A stretch of 27,761 nucleotides of DNA. Origin: Xanthobacteraceae bacterium (GTDB taxonomy: Bacteria > Pseudomonadota > Alphaproteobacteria > Rhizobiales > Xanthobacteraceae). The notes below the pieces were generated by a model that did no database searches, was not told where the DNA came from, and saw only the letters and a list, made by a program, of their open reading frames with translations. Location of the stretch: assembly GCA_030037185.1 (NCBI GenBank), contig JASHRR010001025.1, forward strand, positions 1-27,761, given 5' to 3'. A program made the position numbers and the translations under genes. This document shows, piece by piece, positions 16,220 through 27,570 of the stretch (its first letter is position 1; each line of letters starts with the position of its first letter).

Positions 16220-16411
16220 CGGATTGGATCAACTCCCATGAGCGTAGGGTGGACAAAACCGCCACCTGCGGCGGCCAGACTCGTGGCGTGGCGGTCCGAT
16301 AAGGTTCTTCGAGGGACGAAGGACAGCCAGGACGCGCGATCTTGGCTGCGGCCGTCCTTCGCGACGCCGGCTTCGCGGGCTCGCCAGGACGAGACTTTGG
16401 GTGGGATGGGC
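16220..16411. repeat. Intergenic hairpin element between lon and ackA
   Basis: This gap has a long imperfect inverted repeat: GTCCTTCGCGACGCC at 16353-16367 and GGGCTCGCCAGGAC ending at 16390. The sequence resembles known rhizobial intergenic palindromic units (GTCCTTCGAGACGC type). GTAGGGTGGACAAAACC near 16244 is another common repeat-like phrase. No gene is seen. Confidence 0.4.
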
Positions 16412-18871
<2,460 letters not shown>

Positions 18872-18878
18872 GGGTCAT

Positions 18879-19292
18879 TCAACCGCGGAACATCCCGGCT
18901 TTTTGCAGGGTAATGAGCACACAGCCGTTGACTACGGCGCGGCGGACCGCGTCGTAGCGCCCGGCCGGCAGCTCTATGCGACGCTCGAAACGGCCTTGCG
19001 GCAGCTCGAGGCGGTGGATCACGGCGGTCGCCAATTCGGCGGGTAATACGCGCTGTCCGGTCACCACCAAGTGGGCGCCTTCGATCACGGTTTCGACCTG
19101 ATCGGGCTCAACGCCCGGCAGCGCGACCAGCACCAGGACCTCGCCCTCGGTTTCCAACACGTCGACCGGGGGCTCCCAGGTCGGTACACGCCTGCCGAGC
19201 GCCGGCCGGAACAGCTGCCGATGCAGCCGCTCGGCCCGCGCCAGCATGTCAATCGCTTCAGACCACATCCAGCTGCTGGGGAATTCAGACAT
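18879..19292 (-). CDS. Hsp20/alpha-crystallin small heat-shock protein
   Basis: The 137-aa chaperone would bind unfolding proteins in the cytosol without ATP. The alpha-crystallin domain spans about 38-135, from [20 protein letters not shown] through LVVTGQR to [13 protein letters not shown] and the final strand [12 protein letters not shown]. The N-terminal arm is short ([18 protein letters not shown]). The C-terminal IxI motif typical of many Hsp20s is absent, as the protein ends shortly after the domain. It is the first gene of the hsp20-lon operon, with lon starting 7 bases after its stop. The ribosome site GGGTGA before ATG at 19292 is fair. I do not see a ROSE thermometer or CIRCE element upstream. 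Confidence 0.92.
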   Translation of the reverse strand: MSEFPSSWMWSEAIDMLARAERLHRQLFRPALGRRVPTWEPPVDVLETEGEVLVLVALPGVEPDQVETVIEGAHLVVTGQRVLPAELATAVIHRLELPQGRFERRIELPAGRYDAVRRAVVNGCVLITLQKAGMFRG

Positions 19293-19490
19293 CGATCACC
19301 CGATTTGCCCATTATTTGTGAAACCGAGGGGCGTCGTTCAATGCTTGGCCCGCCCCTGTGCTTGCGGCTGTCCCTCGCTACCCCCGGGCGGCTCCCCGGA
19401 CAACCGATCCGGTGCGAGCGCACCGCCGCCCGCCGCGTGCGGTAAAAAGATCGGGCCGGCAAGCGTGGGTCGGGCGGGGCAACCTCCCTT
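19293..19490. other. Divergent region between hsp20 and nuoD
   Basis: This region must carry the hsp20-lon promoter. I see no clear sigma-32 promoter, inverted repeat of CIRCE type, or EcfG element in the minus direction. On the plus side it leads to the EcfG element at 19491. Confidence 0.4.
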
Positions 19491-19515
19491 GGAACCCGTT
19501 ATACGGCGTCACGTT
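19491..19515 (+). promoter_or_regulatory. EcfG-type promoter of the orphan nuoD
   Basis: GGAAC (19491-19495), 16 bases, CGTT (19512-19515) is a perfect match to the EcfG consensus. It lies 27 bases upstream of the nuoD ATG, an ideal distance. Confidence 0.75.
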
Positions 19516-19542
19516 GGATCAGCAACAGGCATGAGGCGCGCC

Positions 19543-20730
19543 ATGGAAGCCGCTGTCCGGAATTTCACCCTCAACTTCGGGCCCCAGCACCCGTCAGCTC
19601 ATGGGGTGCTTCGACTTGTGCTTGAGCTCGACGGCGAGATTGTCGAGCGCATCGATCCCCATATCGGTCTGCTGCACCGCGGCACTGAAAAGCTGATCGA
19701 GCATAAGACCTATCTGCAGGCGCTGCCCTATTTTGACCGCCTCGACTATGTCGCGCCGATGAACCAGGAACACCCGTTCTGTCTCGCAGCTGAAAGGCTG
19801 CTCGGCATCACGGTTCCCAAGCGCGGGCAGCTTATCCGGGTCCTCTATTGCGAGATCGGACGCTTGCTCTCCCATCTCCTCAACGTGACGACCCAAGCGC
19901 TCGATGTCGGCGCGCTGACGCCGATACTGTGGGGTTTTGAGGAGCGCGAGAAGCTGATGGCGTTCTATGAGCGCGCATCGGGCGCACGCATGCACGCCAA
20001 CTATTTCCGGGTCGGCGGCGTCCATCAGGACCTGCCGGCCAAGCTTGTCGACGACATCTGGGCGTTTTGCGACCCGTTCCTGCACGTCTGCGACGATATG
20101 GAGGGCCTGCTCACAGAAAATCGCATCTTCAAACAACGTAATGTCGGAATTGCTCCGGTTAAGCTTGCCGACGCATGGGGCTGGGGCTTCTCAGGGGTGA
20201 TGGTGCGCGCCTCAGGAGCGGCGTGGGATCTGCGCAAAGCCCAGCCGTACGAATGTTATTCGGAGCTCGATTTCGATGTCCCCGTCGGCAACAATGGTGA
20301 CTGCTACGATCGCTACGTCGTGCGCATGGAGGAGATGCGCCAGTCGGTGCGCATCATGCAGCAGTGCCTGAACAAACTCGACCTGCCCGAAAGCCAGGGG
20401 CCGGTTGCGGTGCAAGAGAGCAAGGTCGTTCCACCCCTGCGTGCCGAGATGAAGCGCTCGATGGAAGCAACGATCGAACATTTCAAGCTCTACAGCGAAG
20501 GCCATCACGTGCCGGCCGGGGAGGTCTATGCGGCCGTCGAAGCACCCAAAGGCGAATTCGGCGTCTATTTGATCGCCGACGGCACCAACCGGCCATACAA
20601 ATGCAAAATCCGGGCGCCTTCATTCGCTCACCTGCAGGCGATGGACTTCCTTTCTCGCGGCCACATGTTGGCAGATGTCGCCGCCATCATCGGATCCCTC
20701 GATATCGTGTTCGGCGAGATCGATCGATGA
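19543..20730 (+). CDS. nuoD: NADH-quinone oxidoreductase subunit D (orphan copy)
   Basis: The 395-aa protein is the 49-kDa subunit of complex I, which forms the quinone site at the junction with the membrane arm. It begins [16 protein letters not shown], including the quinone-linked His, continues with [20 protein letters not shown] and [17 protein letters not shown], including the quinone-site Tyr, and ends with the canonical [14 protein letters not shown]. It is full length with no visible lesion. ATG 19543 is chosen because GAGG lies 6 bases upstream; an in-frame ATG at 19531 adds four residues. The striking feature is context: no other nuo gene is beside it, and it has its own EcfG-type promoter. 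It could replace the housekeeping subunit under stress or serve another complex. Confidence 0.93.
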   Translation: MEAAVRNFTLNFGPQHPSAHGVLRLVLELDGEIVERIDPHIGLLHRGTEKLIEHKTYLQALPYFDRLDYVAPMNQEHPFCLAAERLLGITVPKRGQLIRVLYCEIGRLLSHLLNVTTQALDVGALTPILWGFEEREKLMAFYERASGARMHANYFRVGGVHQDLPAKLVDDIWAFCDPFLHVCDDMEGLLTENRIFKQRNVGIAPVKLADAWGWGFSGVMVRASGAAWDLRKAQPYECYSELDFDVPVGNNGDCYDRYVVRMEEMRQSVRIMQQCLNKLDLPESQGPVAVQESKVVPPLRAEMKRSMEATIEHFKLYSEGHHVPAGEVYAAVEAPKGEFGVYLIADGTNRPYKCKIRAPSFAHLQAMDFLSRGHMLADVAAIIGSLDIVFGEIDR

Positions 20731-20747
20731 ATCAGGCGCGGAGATGC

Positions 20748-20844
20748 TGTAGGGGGGCGCGCCACGGCGCCGCCCGTTGCCGGCGGGTGCGGTACCCGAA
20801 CCGAGCGAGCATGGGTCGGGCGCGCCCCACGGCTCGCCCCTACA
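20748..20844. repeat. Inverted-repeat-bounded intergenic element
   Basis: The 97-base element is bounded by perfect 8-base inverted ends (TGTAGGGG at 20748 and CCCCTACA ending 20844) with further complementarity inside (GGCGCGCC and GGGCGCGCCCC). It fits an interspersed palindromic element and may also end the nuoD transcript. Confidence 0.5.
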
Positions 20845-20864
20845 GCTCTCCAATATTGGAGAGC
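20845..20864. promoter_or_regulatory. Perfect 20-bp palindrome abutting a promoter
   Basis: GCTCTCCAATATTGGAGAGC is a perfect palindrome. Its last base is directly followed by the GGAAC of the next promoter element, so a dimeric regulator bound here would touch RNA polymerase. It might equally be the end of the neighbouring repeat element. Confidence 0.5.
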
Positions 20865-20890
20865 GGAACAATTCGGGAGCAACTGCCGTT
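20865..20890 (+). promoter_or_regulatory. EcfG-type promoter of the ComA/HSA32-like gene
   Basis: GGAAC (20865-20869), 17 bases, CGTT (20887-20890). It lies 36 bases upstream of the predicted TTG start. Confidence 0.6.
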
Positions 20891-20926
20891 TCCGCGAGGA
20901 GCTGCCCAGCATCGGCGAGGCGAAAT

Positions 20927-21751
20927 TTGGACGAGCGAGCTTTTCCATTCATCCGGCTCAATCAACGCGCAACCAAGCCGCGGCACAGTGGGCTGACGGA
21001 AATCCGCGGCCCTTACTATGCGGTCATGGGAACACGCTATCTCTCCGACATTCTGGAAACGGTGGGCGAGTATGTCGACGGCGTTAAATTTGCAGGCGGC
21101 TCTTTCGCACTGATGCCGCGCACGCGCGTCAGGGAGATCAACGACCTGGTACACCGGCATAATGCCTACGTCTCCACCGGCGGCTTCATCGAACATGTCC
21201 TCGCGCGCGAAGGGGCGGGGGCGGTCAAGAGATACCTCGGCGAGTGCCAGGAACTCGGCTTTGACGTGGTCGAGCTTTCGACCGGTTTCATCACCTTGCC
21301 GCCGGACGATCTCGTGGCCTTGATCAAGGCGGTGGCGGGCGCCGGATTGAAGCCAAAGCCCGAACTGGGCATCCAGTTTGGCGCCGGCGGCGCCACCGAA
21401 GCCGCCGAGCTTGCGGCCGAAGGCACCCGCGACGTGCGCTGGCTTATTGGCCTGGCGTTCCGCTGCATCGAGGCTGGCGCCGAGCGGATCATGATCGAGT
21501 CCGAGGGCATCACTGAAAGCGTTACGAGGTGGCGAACCGATGCGGTTGCCGCGATCATCGACGGCCTCGGGCTTAATCCGGTGATGTTCGAGGCCGCCGA
21601 CCCGAAGGTGTTCGAGTGGTACATCAAGAACTACGGCGCCGAAGTAAACCTGTTCGTCGATCACAGCCAGATTGTTCAGCTCGAATGCCTGCGCTCCGGA
21701 CTGTGGGGAACCAAGAGCAGCTGGGGACGCATTACCACATACAAGCCATGA
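20927..21751 (+). CDS. Phosphosulfolactate synthase family (ComA/HSA32-like)
   Basis: The 274-aa TIM-barrel protein belongs to the ComA family, whose archaeal member adds sulfite to phosphoenolpyruvate. Typical blocks are KPRHSGLTEIRGPYYAVMG, VDGVKFAGGSFALMP, YVSTGGFIEHVL, GFDVVELSTGF, KPELGIQFG, GAERIMIESEGI, MFEAADP and NLFVDHSQIVQLECLRSGLWG. The N-terminal phrase and length are close to plant/bacterial HSA32, a heat-stress-associated branch in which coenzyme M synthesis is not expected. The start is taken as TTG at 20927 because GAGG lies 6 bases upstream and homologues begin near DERAFPF; an ATG at 20777 would add 50 non-conserved residues through the repeat element. An EcfG-type promoter precedes it. 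Exact reaction is unproven. Confidence 0.88.
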   Translation: MDERAFPFIRLNQRATKPRHSGLTEIRGPYYAVMGTRYLSDILETVGEYVDGVKFAGGSFALMPRTRVREINDLVHRHNAYVSTGGFIEHVLAREGAGAVKRYLGECQELGFDVVELSTGFITLPPDDLVALIKAVAGAGLKPKPELGIQFGAGGATEAAELAAEGTRDVRWLIGLAFRCIEAGAERIMIESEGITESVTRWRTDAVAAIIDGLGLNPVMFEAADPKVFEWYIKNYGAEVNLFVDHSQIVQLECLRSGLWGTKSSWGRITTYKP

Positions 21752-21793
21752 GAGCTGACGGCACGTTACAACCAAAAGTCGCGCCGCAAGGGC

Positions 21794-23173
21794 TTACACC
21801 ACGCGATGCTGGAGGGCACCAGCGGCGAGACATGCGGTCAATTCCGAAACCGACCGCTCGTCGAGGCTTGCAATAACCTCCGCGATCCGGTCTGCCGCCT
21901 CTGTGGTGAGGAATGCACGGGTGACGCGGTCGAATTTTTGCCGCGCCGTTTTCCAGTCAAACGGATCGGTGTGGAAGCCGTGATAGTCGTTTCGCGCCGC
22001 CCGCAACACGCGCCCGTCATTAAGCTCGACCTCGAGCACTGCTGGCATCTCCTGCGGAAATCGCGCCGACAAGGCTCGATCGGGCGTAATGGTGACACGC
22101 CGCAGCAAGTCCTGGACATCGCGGGCTGCAATCCGCCCCGCGGCGTACTGCTCGGGCTGCACTTCTCCATCGAGAAGCGCGACCGCCAGCATGTAGGGCA
22201 GGCTGTGATCGGCCTCTTCCTTGCTGCGCACCGTGCGCTTGTCGCCCTCCTCGCCGCCGCCGATAATCTGATAGGCGACGCGGAAGGTCCGCAGCCGCAC
22301 GTCCCGTACCTTGTCGACTGCGAAGTTCGGCTGCGAACGAATATCGAGAGCGGCGTCCAGGGCCGCTTGGGCATGAATCTCCGCATTGTGCTTCTTGAGG
22401 ATCGTCAGCCGCACGCGCTCCAGATCCTCCGCAAGCCAATCGATCTCAAACGGCCCCGAAATCGTCTCCTTGAAGCCCTTGTTGCCTTCGAAGACTTGTT
22501 GCGGGCCGGTGATCCCGTGGGCGGCAAGCAGCACCGCATGGGTTGCTGCCATCGCGGTGTTCGGATAGGCAAGCCCTTTCCAGTGAGACAGCGCGCCGGT
22601 CCGGGTGACCCGTAACGCAACATTGGCGGTGCCGCTGATGGCGATGGCATTGGCGATCTGATCGGGTGGCAGACGAAGCGCCTTGGCGACTCCCGCCGCC
22701 GCTGCGTAGGCGCCCTGGGTGGTGTGATCGAAGCCCTTGTCGCGCACCGGCGCCACGTCGCTCAGGCGCGTATGCACCTGATAGGCGATAGCGAGGGCGG
22801 TGAGGAAATCGGCGCCGTTCGCCCGCCGCATCTCCGCCGCGGCCAGCACAGCGCCCATATTGTCCGACGGGTGACTGGTCTCGTGCGGCGCCAGGTAACT
22901 GTCCATGAAATCGAGGTAGCGGCTGAGCGCCCCGTTGAAGAACGCCGCGCGGTCTGGCGCGGTCTTGCCGCCCCCGATCAGCGTCGACAGCGGCTTTCCC
23001 CCAAGCTCGTTGATCAGGCGGCGGACGGCCAGGATCGGTGGCGCATCAAGGGCGCCGATCGCAACACCGACCGTATCGAGCACGCGGATTTTGAGCTGCT
23101 GGCGCGCTTGTGGGCTGATATCGGCAAACTGCCTGTGGTCGACGAACCGGGCGAGCCGCTCGACCTCCGTCAT
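21794..23173 (-). CDS. MmgE/PrpD family protein
   Basis: The 459-aa protein is a full-length MmgE/PrpD member, related to 2-methylcitrate dehydratase, cis-aconitate decarboxylase and iminodisuccinate epimerase. Typical segments are VLDTVGVAIGALDAPP, FFNGALSRYLDFMDSY, HPSDNMGAVLAAAEM, AYQVHTRLSDVAPVRDKGFDHT, NVALRVTRTGALSHWKGLA and KKHNAEIHAQAALDA. The true substrate cannot be read from sequence. ATG 23173 is chosen for its AGGAG site 8 bases upstream and because the conserved start TEVERLARFV follows at once; a start at 23212 lies inside the PEP carboxylase gene. It begins 10 bases after the PEP carboxylase stop, so the two are cotranscribed; there are no other methylcitrate-cycle genes here. 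Confidence 0.9.
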   Translation of the reverse strand: MTEVERLARFVDHRQFADISPQARQQLKIRVLDTVGVAIGALDAPPILAVRRLINELGGKPLSTLIGGGKTAPDRAAFFNGALSRYLDFMDSYLAPHETSHPSDNMGAVLAAAEMRRANGADFLTALAIAYQVHTRLSDVAPVRDKGFDHTTQGAYAAAAGVAKALRLPPDQIANAIAISGTANVALRVTRTGALSHWKGLAYPNTAMAATHAVLLAAHGITGPQQVFEGNKGFKETISGPFEIDWLAEDLERVRLTILKKHNAEIHAQAALDAALDIRSQPNFAVDKVRDVRLRTFRVAYQIIGGGEEGDKRTVRSKEEADHSLPYMLAVALLDGEVQPEQYAAGRIAARDVQDLLRRVTITPDRALSARFPQEMPAVLEVELNDGRVLRAARNDYHGFHTDPFDWKTARQKFDRVTRAFLTTEAADRIAEVIASLDERSVSELTACLAAGALQHRVV

Positions 23174-23183
23174 TTCAATGCTC

Positions 23184-25940
23184 CTAGCCGCTGTTGCGGA
23201 GGCCGGCCGCAATTCCGTTGATCGTCAGATGAATGCCCTTGACCACCAGCTCATCGGTTTCTCCCGCCCGATGGCGCTTTAAAAGCTCAATCTGTATGTG
23301 GTTGAGCGGATCGAGATACGGGAAACGATATCGGATCGATTGCGCCAACAGTGGGTTGCGTTCGAGTAGCGTGGTCTGCTGCGTGACATTGAGCAGAGCA
23401 TCCATCGTTCTGCGCCATTCGGCGCGCATGAGCGCAAAAATCGTCTGTCCGAGCTGCGGGTCCTCGACCAGTTCGGCGTAACGCGAAGCCGTGGCGATAT
23501 CGGCTTTCGCCAGGACCATTTCCATGTTGGACAAGATCATCTGAAAGAAAGGCCACTCCCGGTACATGTCCTGAAGCCGGGCCATCCCGCGGTGCGGACG
23601 CGCGGCAAGCCATGCCGCAACCGCAGACCCGAAACCATACCAACCGGGCAGCATCAGGCGACATTGCGACCAGCTGAATACCCACGGAATGGCCCGCAAG
23701 TCCTCCAATCGTCGCGAATTTGTACGAGATGCCGGCCGGCTGGCGATGTTGAGATGGGCGATCTCGGCAATAACCGTAGATTCCCGGAAGTAGCGCTCAA
23801 AGCCGTCGGTCTCGTAGACAAGGCGCCGATAGGCCTGGTAGGCGTGCGCAGAGAGTTCTTCCATCGCCTCGGCGTATTCGTTTCGGTGCGCGCTTTCGGC
23901 CGGCAGCAGCGTGGTTTCCAGCGTGGCTGCCGCAAGCACCTCGAGATTTCGTCGCCCCACATCGGCATGGCCGTACTTGGCGGCGATCACTTCGCCCTGC
24001 TCGGTAACCCTGATCGAACCCTGCACGGCGCCGGCCGGCTGCGCCAAGATGGCCTGATAGCTGGGGCCCCCGCCGCGACCGACCGATCCGCCCCGGCCGT
24101 GAAAAGTGCAGAGCCGGATCCCGCGGCGGCGACACGCGTCGGTCAGCGCCATCTCGGCCTTGTAAAGCTCCCACGCCGATGTGAGGAAACCGCCATCCTT
24201 GTTGCTGTCCGAATAGCCGAGCATCACCTGCTGGTTATCGCCGCGACCGGCGACCAGGCAGCGATATTCAGGAATAGCAAAAAGCCGATCCATGATGGCT
24301 CCGCAGGCGCGCAGATCCGCAATGGTCTCAAACAAGGGGACGATGTCGAGGTCGAGTTCGGCCGTGCACGGACGCAGGAGGCCGCTTTCGCGAAGGAGAA
24401 GTGCCGCTTCGAGAACGTCGGAGACGCTGTGCGTCATTGACACGACATAGTTGGGTATGCAGCCTTTCCCGTAGCGGCGATGCGCTTCTTGCGCGGCATT
24501 GAGCATCGCGATCTCCGACCGTGTCTGCACGGCGTAGTCCACAAAAGGCGACGCTAATGGTCGAGCGGTTCTGAGTTCCTGCAGCAGCAGATTGATCTTC
24601 GTCTCCTCGTCGAGAGTGCAGTATTCGATGCCGGCTCCTGCCGCACGGAACAGTTCGGCTATCGTCCTCTCATGGACTTCGGAATTCTGGCGCAAATCGA
24701 CCCCCGCCAAATGGAATTCGAAGACCGCCGCGGCGCGTCGCAAACTGCGCAGCCGACCGCCGGCGAGAAGCCTCGATCCGTTCTCCACCAAAGATCGATC
24801 GATAACATCAAGGTCGGCGCGCAATTCCTCTGCCGCGGCATATAGCGGCGCCTCTCCCACGGCGCGGCGCCCCGGCGTGAATTGATCGAGGGCCTGCGCG
24901 GTCGCAACCAGCCGCGCATAAATTCCAGAAATCGCGCGTCGATAAGGCTCGTGCGCTCTTTGGGGCGATTGGTCGGGTGATCGATCGCACAGCGCACGCA
25001 AATCGCCCGATACGTTTACGACGTGATCATCGAGAGAAAGCTCGCCGCCGAGCTCGTGCAGCTCGTCCAGATAGAAGCTCAGGGCGCGGCTGCTTTGCAT
25101 GCGGAGCGTCTGCCGAAGGACATCCGCAGTGACATGTGGATTGCCGTCGCGATCCCCTCCGATCCAGCTGCCAATCCGGAGAAAGGATGCAAGCCGCATC
25201 GATCGCCACGAAGGGTCGCCGCACTCCAGCCGATCCTCAAGATCGGCGTAGAGGCGCGGCAGCTCCCGAAGGAAGGTGTAGTCATAGTAGGACAGGCCGT
25301 TTGCGACCTCGTCGATAACGGCGAGTCTCATGCGTCGCAGATCGTTGGTTTGCCAGATTGCAAGCACCGCCCGGCGCAGCGCCTCCTCGTTGGCGGCCGC
25401 TTCCGCCGGGGTCAGCCGCAGGCGGTCGCGCTCGTCGAGCAGCTTGGCGATCTCGCGCTCGCGGTCGCGTATGCTCTTGCGCTGCACTTCGGTTGGGTGG
25501 GCGGTGAGGACCGGGCTGACAAGCGCCGCGTCGAAAAACGCTTTCAGCTGGGGCGATGTTATGCCTGCCTCCCGCGTGCGCCGAAGGGCGTTCGCGATAC
25601 GACCGCCGCTCTCATCCGGGGCGATTTCGCGCGCGCGGTGATACCAAATTTGATGCTGATCCTCCGCGATGTTGGCGAGGTGGGAGAAATTGCTGAAGGC
25701 ACGCGCGACCCGAATGACCTCGCGGGAAGATAATCGGCTGAGATCCTTCTCGAGCGTATCCTGTGCCTGACGATCTTCGTGTCGACGGTAGCGGATAGAC
25801 GTTTGCCGAACACGTTCAACGAGAGCAAAGGTCTCCTCGCCTTCCTGCTCGCTTATCGTGTCGCCGAGAATGCGCCCCAACAGGCGGATGTCGTTGCGAA
25901 GCTTTGCATCGCCAACGTGGTCGGCTGGTTGCTGTCGCAT
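23184..25940 (-). CDS. ppc: Phosphoenolpyruvate carboxylase
   Basis: The 918-aa enzyme adds bicarbonate to phosphoenolpyruvate to give oxaloacetate, refilling the TCA cycle. Landmarks are [15 protein letters not shown] (catalytic His at about 148), [34 protein letters not shown] with catalytic Lys, [20 protein letters not shown] (mobile loop Arg), [13 protein letters not shown] and [18 protein letters not shown], with a C-terminus RNSG in place of the usual NTG. Full length and apparently active. The ATG at 25940 is taken as start with GGTGA upstream; a TTG at 25994 would give 936 aa. It is the first gene of a two-gene operon with the MmgE/PrpD protein. It draws on the same PEP pool that a ComA-type enzyme would use. 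Confidence 0.95.
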   Translation of the reverse strand: MRQQPADHVGDAKLRNDIRLLGRILGDTISEQEGEETFALVERVRQTSIRYRRHEDRQAQDTLEKDLSRLSSREVIRVARAFSNFSHLANIAEDQHQIWYHRAREIAPDESGGRIANALRRTREAGITSPQLKAFFDAALVSPVLTAHPTEVQRKSIRDREREIAKLLDERDRLRLTPAEAAANEEALRRAVLAIWQTNDLRRMRLAVIDEVANGLSYYDYTFLRELPRLYADLEDRLECGDPSWRSMRLASFLRIGSWIGGDRDGNPHVTADVLRQTLRMQSSRALSFYLDELHELGGELSLDDHVVNVSGDLRALCDRSPDQSPQRAHEPYRRAISGIYARLVATAQALDQFTPGRRAVGEAPLYAAAEELRADLDVIDRSLVENGSRLLAGGRLRSLRRAAAVFEFHLAGVDLRQNSEVHERTIAELFRAAGAGIEYCTLDEETKINLLLQELRTARPLASPFVDYAVQTRSEIAMLNAAQEAHRRYGKGCIPNYVVSMTHSVSDVLEAALLLRESGLLRPCTAELDLDIVPLFETIADLRACGAIMDRLFAIPEYRCLVAGRGDNQQVMLGYSDSNKDGGFLTSAWELYKAEMALTDACRRRGIRLCTFHGRGGSVGRGGGPSYQAILAQPAGAVQGSIRVTEQGEVIAAKYGHADVGRRNLEVLAAATLETTLLPAESAHRNEYAEAMEELSAHAYQAYRRLVYETDGFERYFRESTVIAEIAHLNIASRPASRTNSRRLEDLRAIPWVFSWSQCRLMLPGWYGFGSAVAAWLAARPHRGMARLQDMYREWPFFQMILSNMEMVLAKADIATASRYAELVEDPQLGQTIFALMRAEWRRTMDALLNVTQQTTLLERNPLLAQSIRYRFPYLDPLNHIQIELLKRHRAGETDELVVKGIHLTINGIAAGLRNSG

Positions 25941-26038
25941 GGTTTTCACCGTCTGCGGCCGCAACGCTGACGGGGCCGCAGAAGGGACATGCAAGGTCGC
26001 CGGCGTCCCGTTCCCAAGGGTTGAATCACAATTACGTC

Positions 26039-26060
26039 ATCGCCCGCGAAAGCGGGCGAT
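26039..26060. repeat. Palindromic intergenic element (9-bp stem, GAAA loop)
   Basis: ATCGCCCGC-GAAA-GCGGGCGAT is a perfect 9-bp stem with a tetraloop, in the gap between the PRC-barrel gene and ppc. The sequence GTCATCGCCCGCGAAAGCGG is a familiar short interspersed repeat in Bradyrhizobium-type genomes. There is no T-tract, but it may help end the PRC-barrel transcript. Confidence 0.6.
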
Positions 26061-26093
26061 CGAGACCCTAGACCGTCGTGCCTGGGGGCCGGC

Positions 26094-26408
26094 TCACCTG
26101 CGCTGAGGTGGTTGCTTGCTGGTGATCTTCAACTCGTAGCCGTCGAACCGGGGGTTATACGCCAGAAGCGACCACGGTACCGGGTGCTGATCGCTCTCGA
26201 ACCCGATGCCCTTGCCGGGGCCAAAATTCACCATGGCATAGATAATCTCGCCCGTCGCCTGGTCCGCCATCACGCGCTCGATCTGCCCAAGCCTGTTGCC
26301 GTCGGGAGCGTATACGGGGGCTCCCTTGGCATTGTCGGTCGCGACCAGCCGGCGGTCGGCGCCGCTGTGGCCGGCAGCTGCGATCGGCGAGTTCCGCTCA
26401 GTGCCCAT
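26094..26408 (-). CDS. PRC-barrel domain protein
   Basis: The 104-aa protein is essentially one PRC-barrel: KGAPVYAPDGNRLGQIERVM, then GEIIYAMVNFG, and HPVPWSLLAYNPRFDGYELK. In the family, this beta-barrel occurs in photosynthetic reaction-centre H subunits and RimM, but short free-standing copies like this one are common in rhizobia and are often stress-linked; no specific role is known. The N-terminal 25 residues are polar and non-conserved. GGGAG lies 6 bases before the ATG at 26408. It stands alone; the next gene, ppc, lies downstream on the same strand. Confidence 0.87.
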   Translation of the reverse strand: MGTERNSPIAAAGHSGADRRLVATDNAKGAPVYAPDGNRLGQIERVMADQATGEIIYAMVNFGPGKGIGFESDQHPVPWSLLAYNPRFDGYELKITSKQPPQRR

Positions 26409-27211
26409 TGATGCTCCCTGCGCCAGGCTCGGCTCGAACGTTCAATGTTATCGGCCGGCCAACCTTCCCCTGCTGCGAACCTGCCGGCAATACGTATTTA
26501 GCTGTGTGGTTTCGTCATTGTGAAAAATTGCCGCGCAACATGCCCCTCTCGAGCGCATTTCACCTCCGTGGTACAGAATCGTGACGTCAACGCTTCATCC
26601 GTCCTGACTGTGGACCGGCCGCGAAGCTGGAACCCATGATCCTCGGTTCGCGGTTTGGACGAGGTAACATGGATGATTGAGCCGCTTCATGCTCAACAAC
26701 TCCATACGCTCAGGTCGGAGCTTGCGGGTGAAGGTGTGAACATCTCTCCCCCGCAATAGGCGGTTGACGCACGCTCGCAAGGCCTGTCGGCGAATGCCGA
26801 AGCGGCCCGCCGTCGTAAGACGCAGCCGCCCCGAAGATCCACGTCCGCCGTCCCACTTGCCCACAACAGCATGTCGGAGTTGCCGCCGAAATTCGCAGCT
26901 GCCGAAACAGGTAAACCGTTAGCTCCAAAGGAGCGCCTTGTTGAGCGAATCGCTGCCCGACACGGCGGGCTTGACACGGGGCCGCGCTCCTCTCCAACCA
27001 GTTTTCTGGTTGGAGTCTGCGCGCCGGGGATTTTTCAATGAAGTCGGGAACCGGTCTCCCGAACGGCCTCACATGCCGCCGGCCACACGCGTTGATCGCG
27101 CGCGCTCAGCGTCTCTGCTCGATCTCGAGGGTGTAAATCCGCGCCAGCACTTGATATCGGCATGCCCATGGCGGTCAGAAACAAACGCCCGGCTGGCATT
27201 GGCTTGGCCTG
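26409..27211. other. Long gap without intact genes
   Basis: About 800 bases with no convincing gene on either strand; open frames here lack ribosome sites and family likeness. It contains the hairpin at 26992-27015 and ends at the promoter of the broken ArsR gene. Together with that pseudogene it looks like a decaying segment. Confidence 0.45.
26992..27015. terminator. Perfect 10-bp hairpin with TTTT loop
   Basis: CTCCAACCAG-TTTT-CTGGTTGGAG is a perfect stem-loop. No T-run follows on the plus strand, nor a clean one on the minus strand, and no gene ends nearby, so it may be a fossil terminator or an operator. Confidence 0.35.
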
Positions 27212-27241
27212 TTGACAGGCAGCCAAACGGTTGCGTATTGG
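27212..27241 (+). promoter_or_regulatory. Promoter of the ArsR-family pseudogene
   Basis: TTGACA (27212-27217) followed after 18 bases by TATTGG (27236-27241), just before the start codon at 27248. Between them CCAAACGGTTG is a near-dyad that could be the regulator's own operator. Confidence 0.5.
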
Positions 27242-27247
27242 GCAGTG

Positions 27248-27570
27248 ATGAACGACGACGCCGTTTTTCGGGCTTTGGCGGATACAAGCCGCCGCTGACT
27301 GCTGGACCGGCTGCACCGCAAGACTGGCCAGACCTTGGCAGAGTTATGTGAGGGGCTCGATATGACGCGCCAAGCCGTCGCCAAGCATCTCGCAATTCTA
27401 GAGGAGGCAAATCTCGTATCCTGCAAGCGACAGGAACGAGAGAAGCTGCACTTCGTCAATCCGGTGCGATCAACGAGATTGCCGAGCGCTGGATCAACAA
27501 GTTTGAGCGGCCACGGCTGACGGCACTTTCCGAACTCAACAAGAAGCTCGAAAGAAAAGGCGATGACTAG
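27248..27570 (+). pseudogene. ArsR-family winged-helix regulator, two lesions
   Basis: The reading frame starts MNDDAVFRALADTSRR, then meets TGA at 27296-27298, continues in the same frame LLDRLHRKTGQTLAELCEGL and on through the helix-turn-helix (MTRQAVAKHLAILEEANLV) to REKLHFVNPV. After 27466 one base is missing: shifting frame restores INEIAERWINKFERPRLTAL up to TAG at 27568-27570. In intact ArsR regulators of this SRPBCC/AHSA1-linked type these pieces are one ~107-aa protein, which would repress its own operon. The nonsense codon and the deletion both suggest loss of function. A downstream TTG at 27335 could give only a 61-aa fragment ending wrongly. Confidence 0.8.

Noticed and set aside
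20840..21775. Minus-strand frame of 311 codons
   Set aside because: It is antisense to the ComA/HSA32-like gene, which has clear family motifs on the plus strand.
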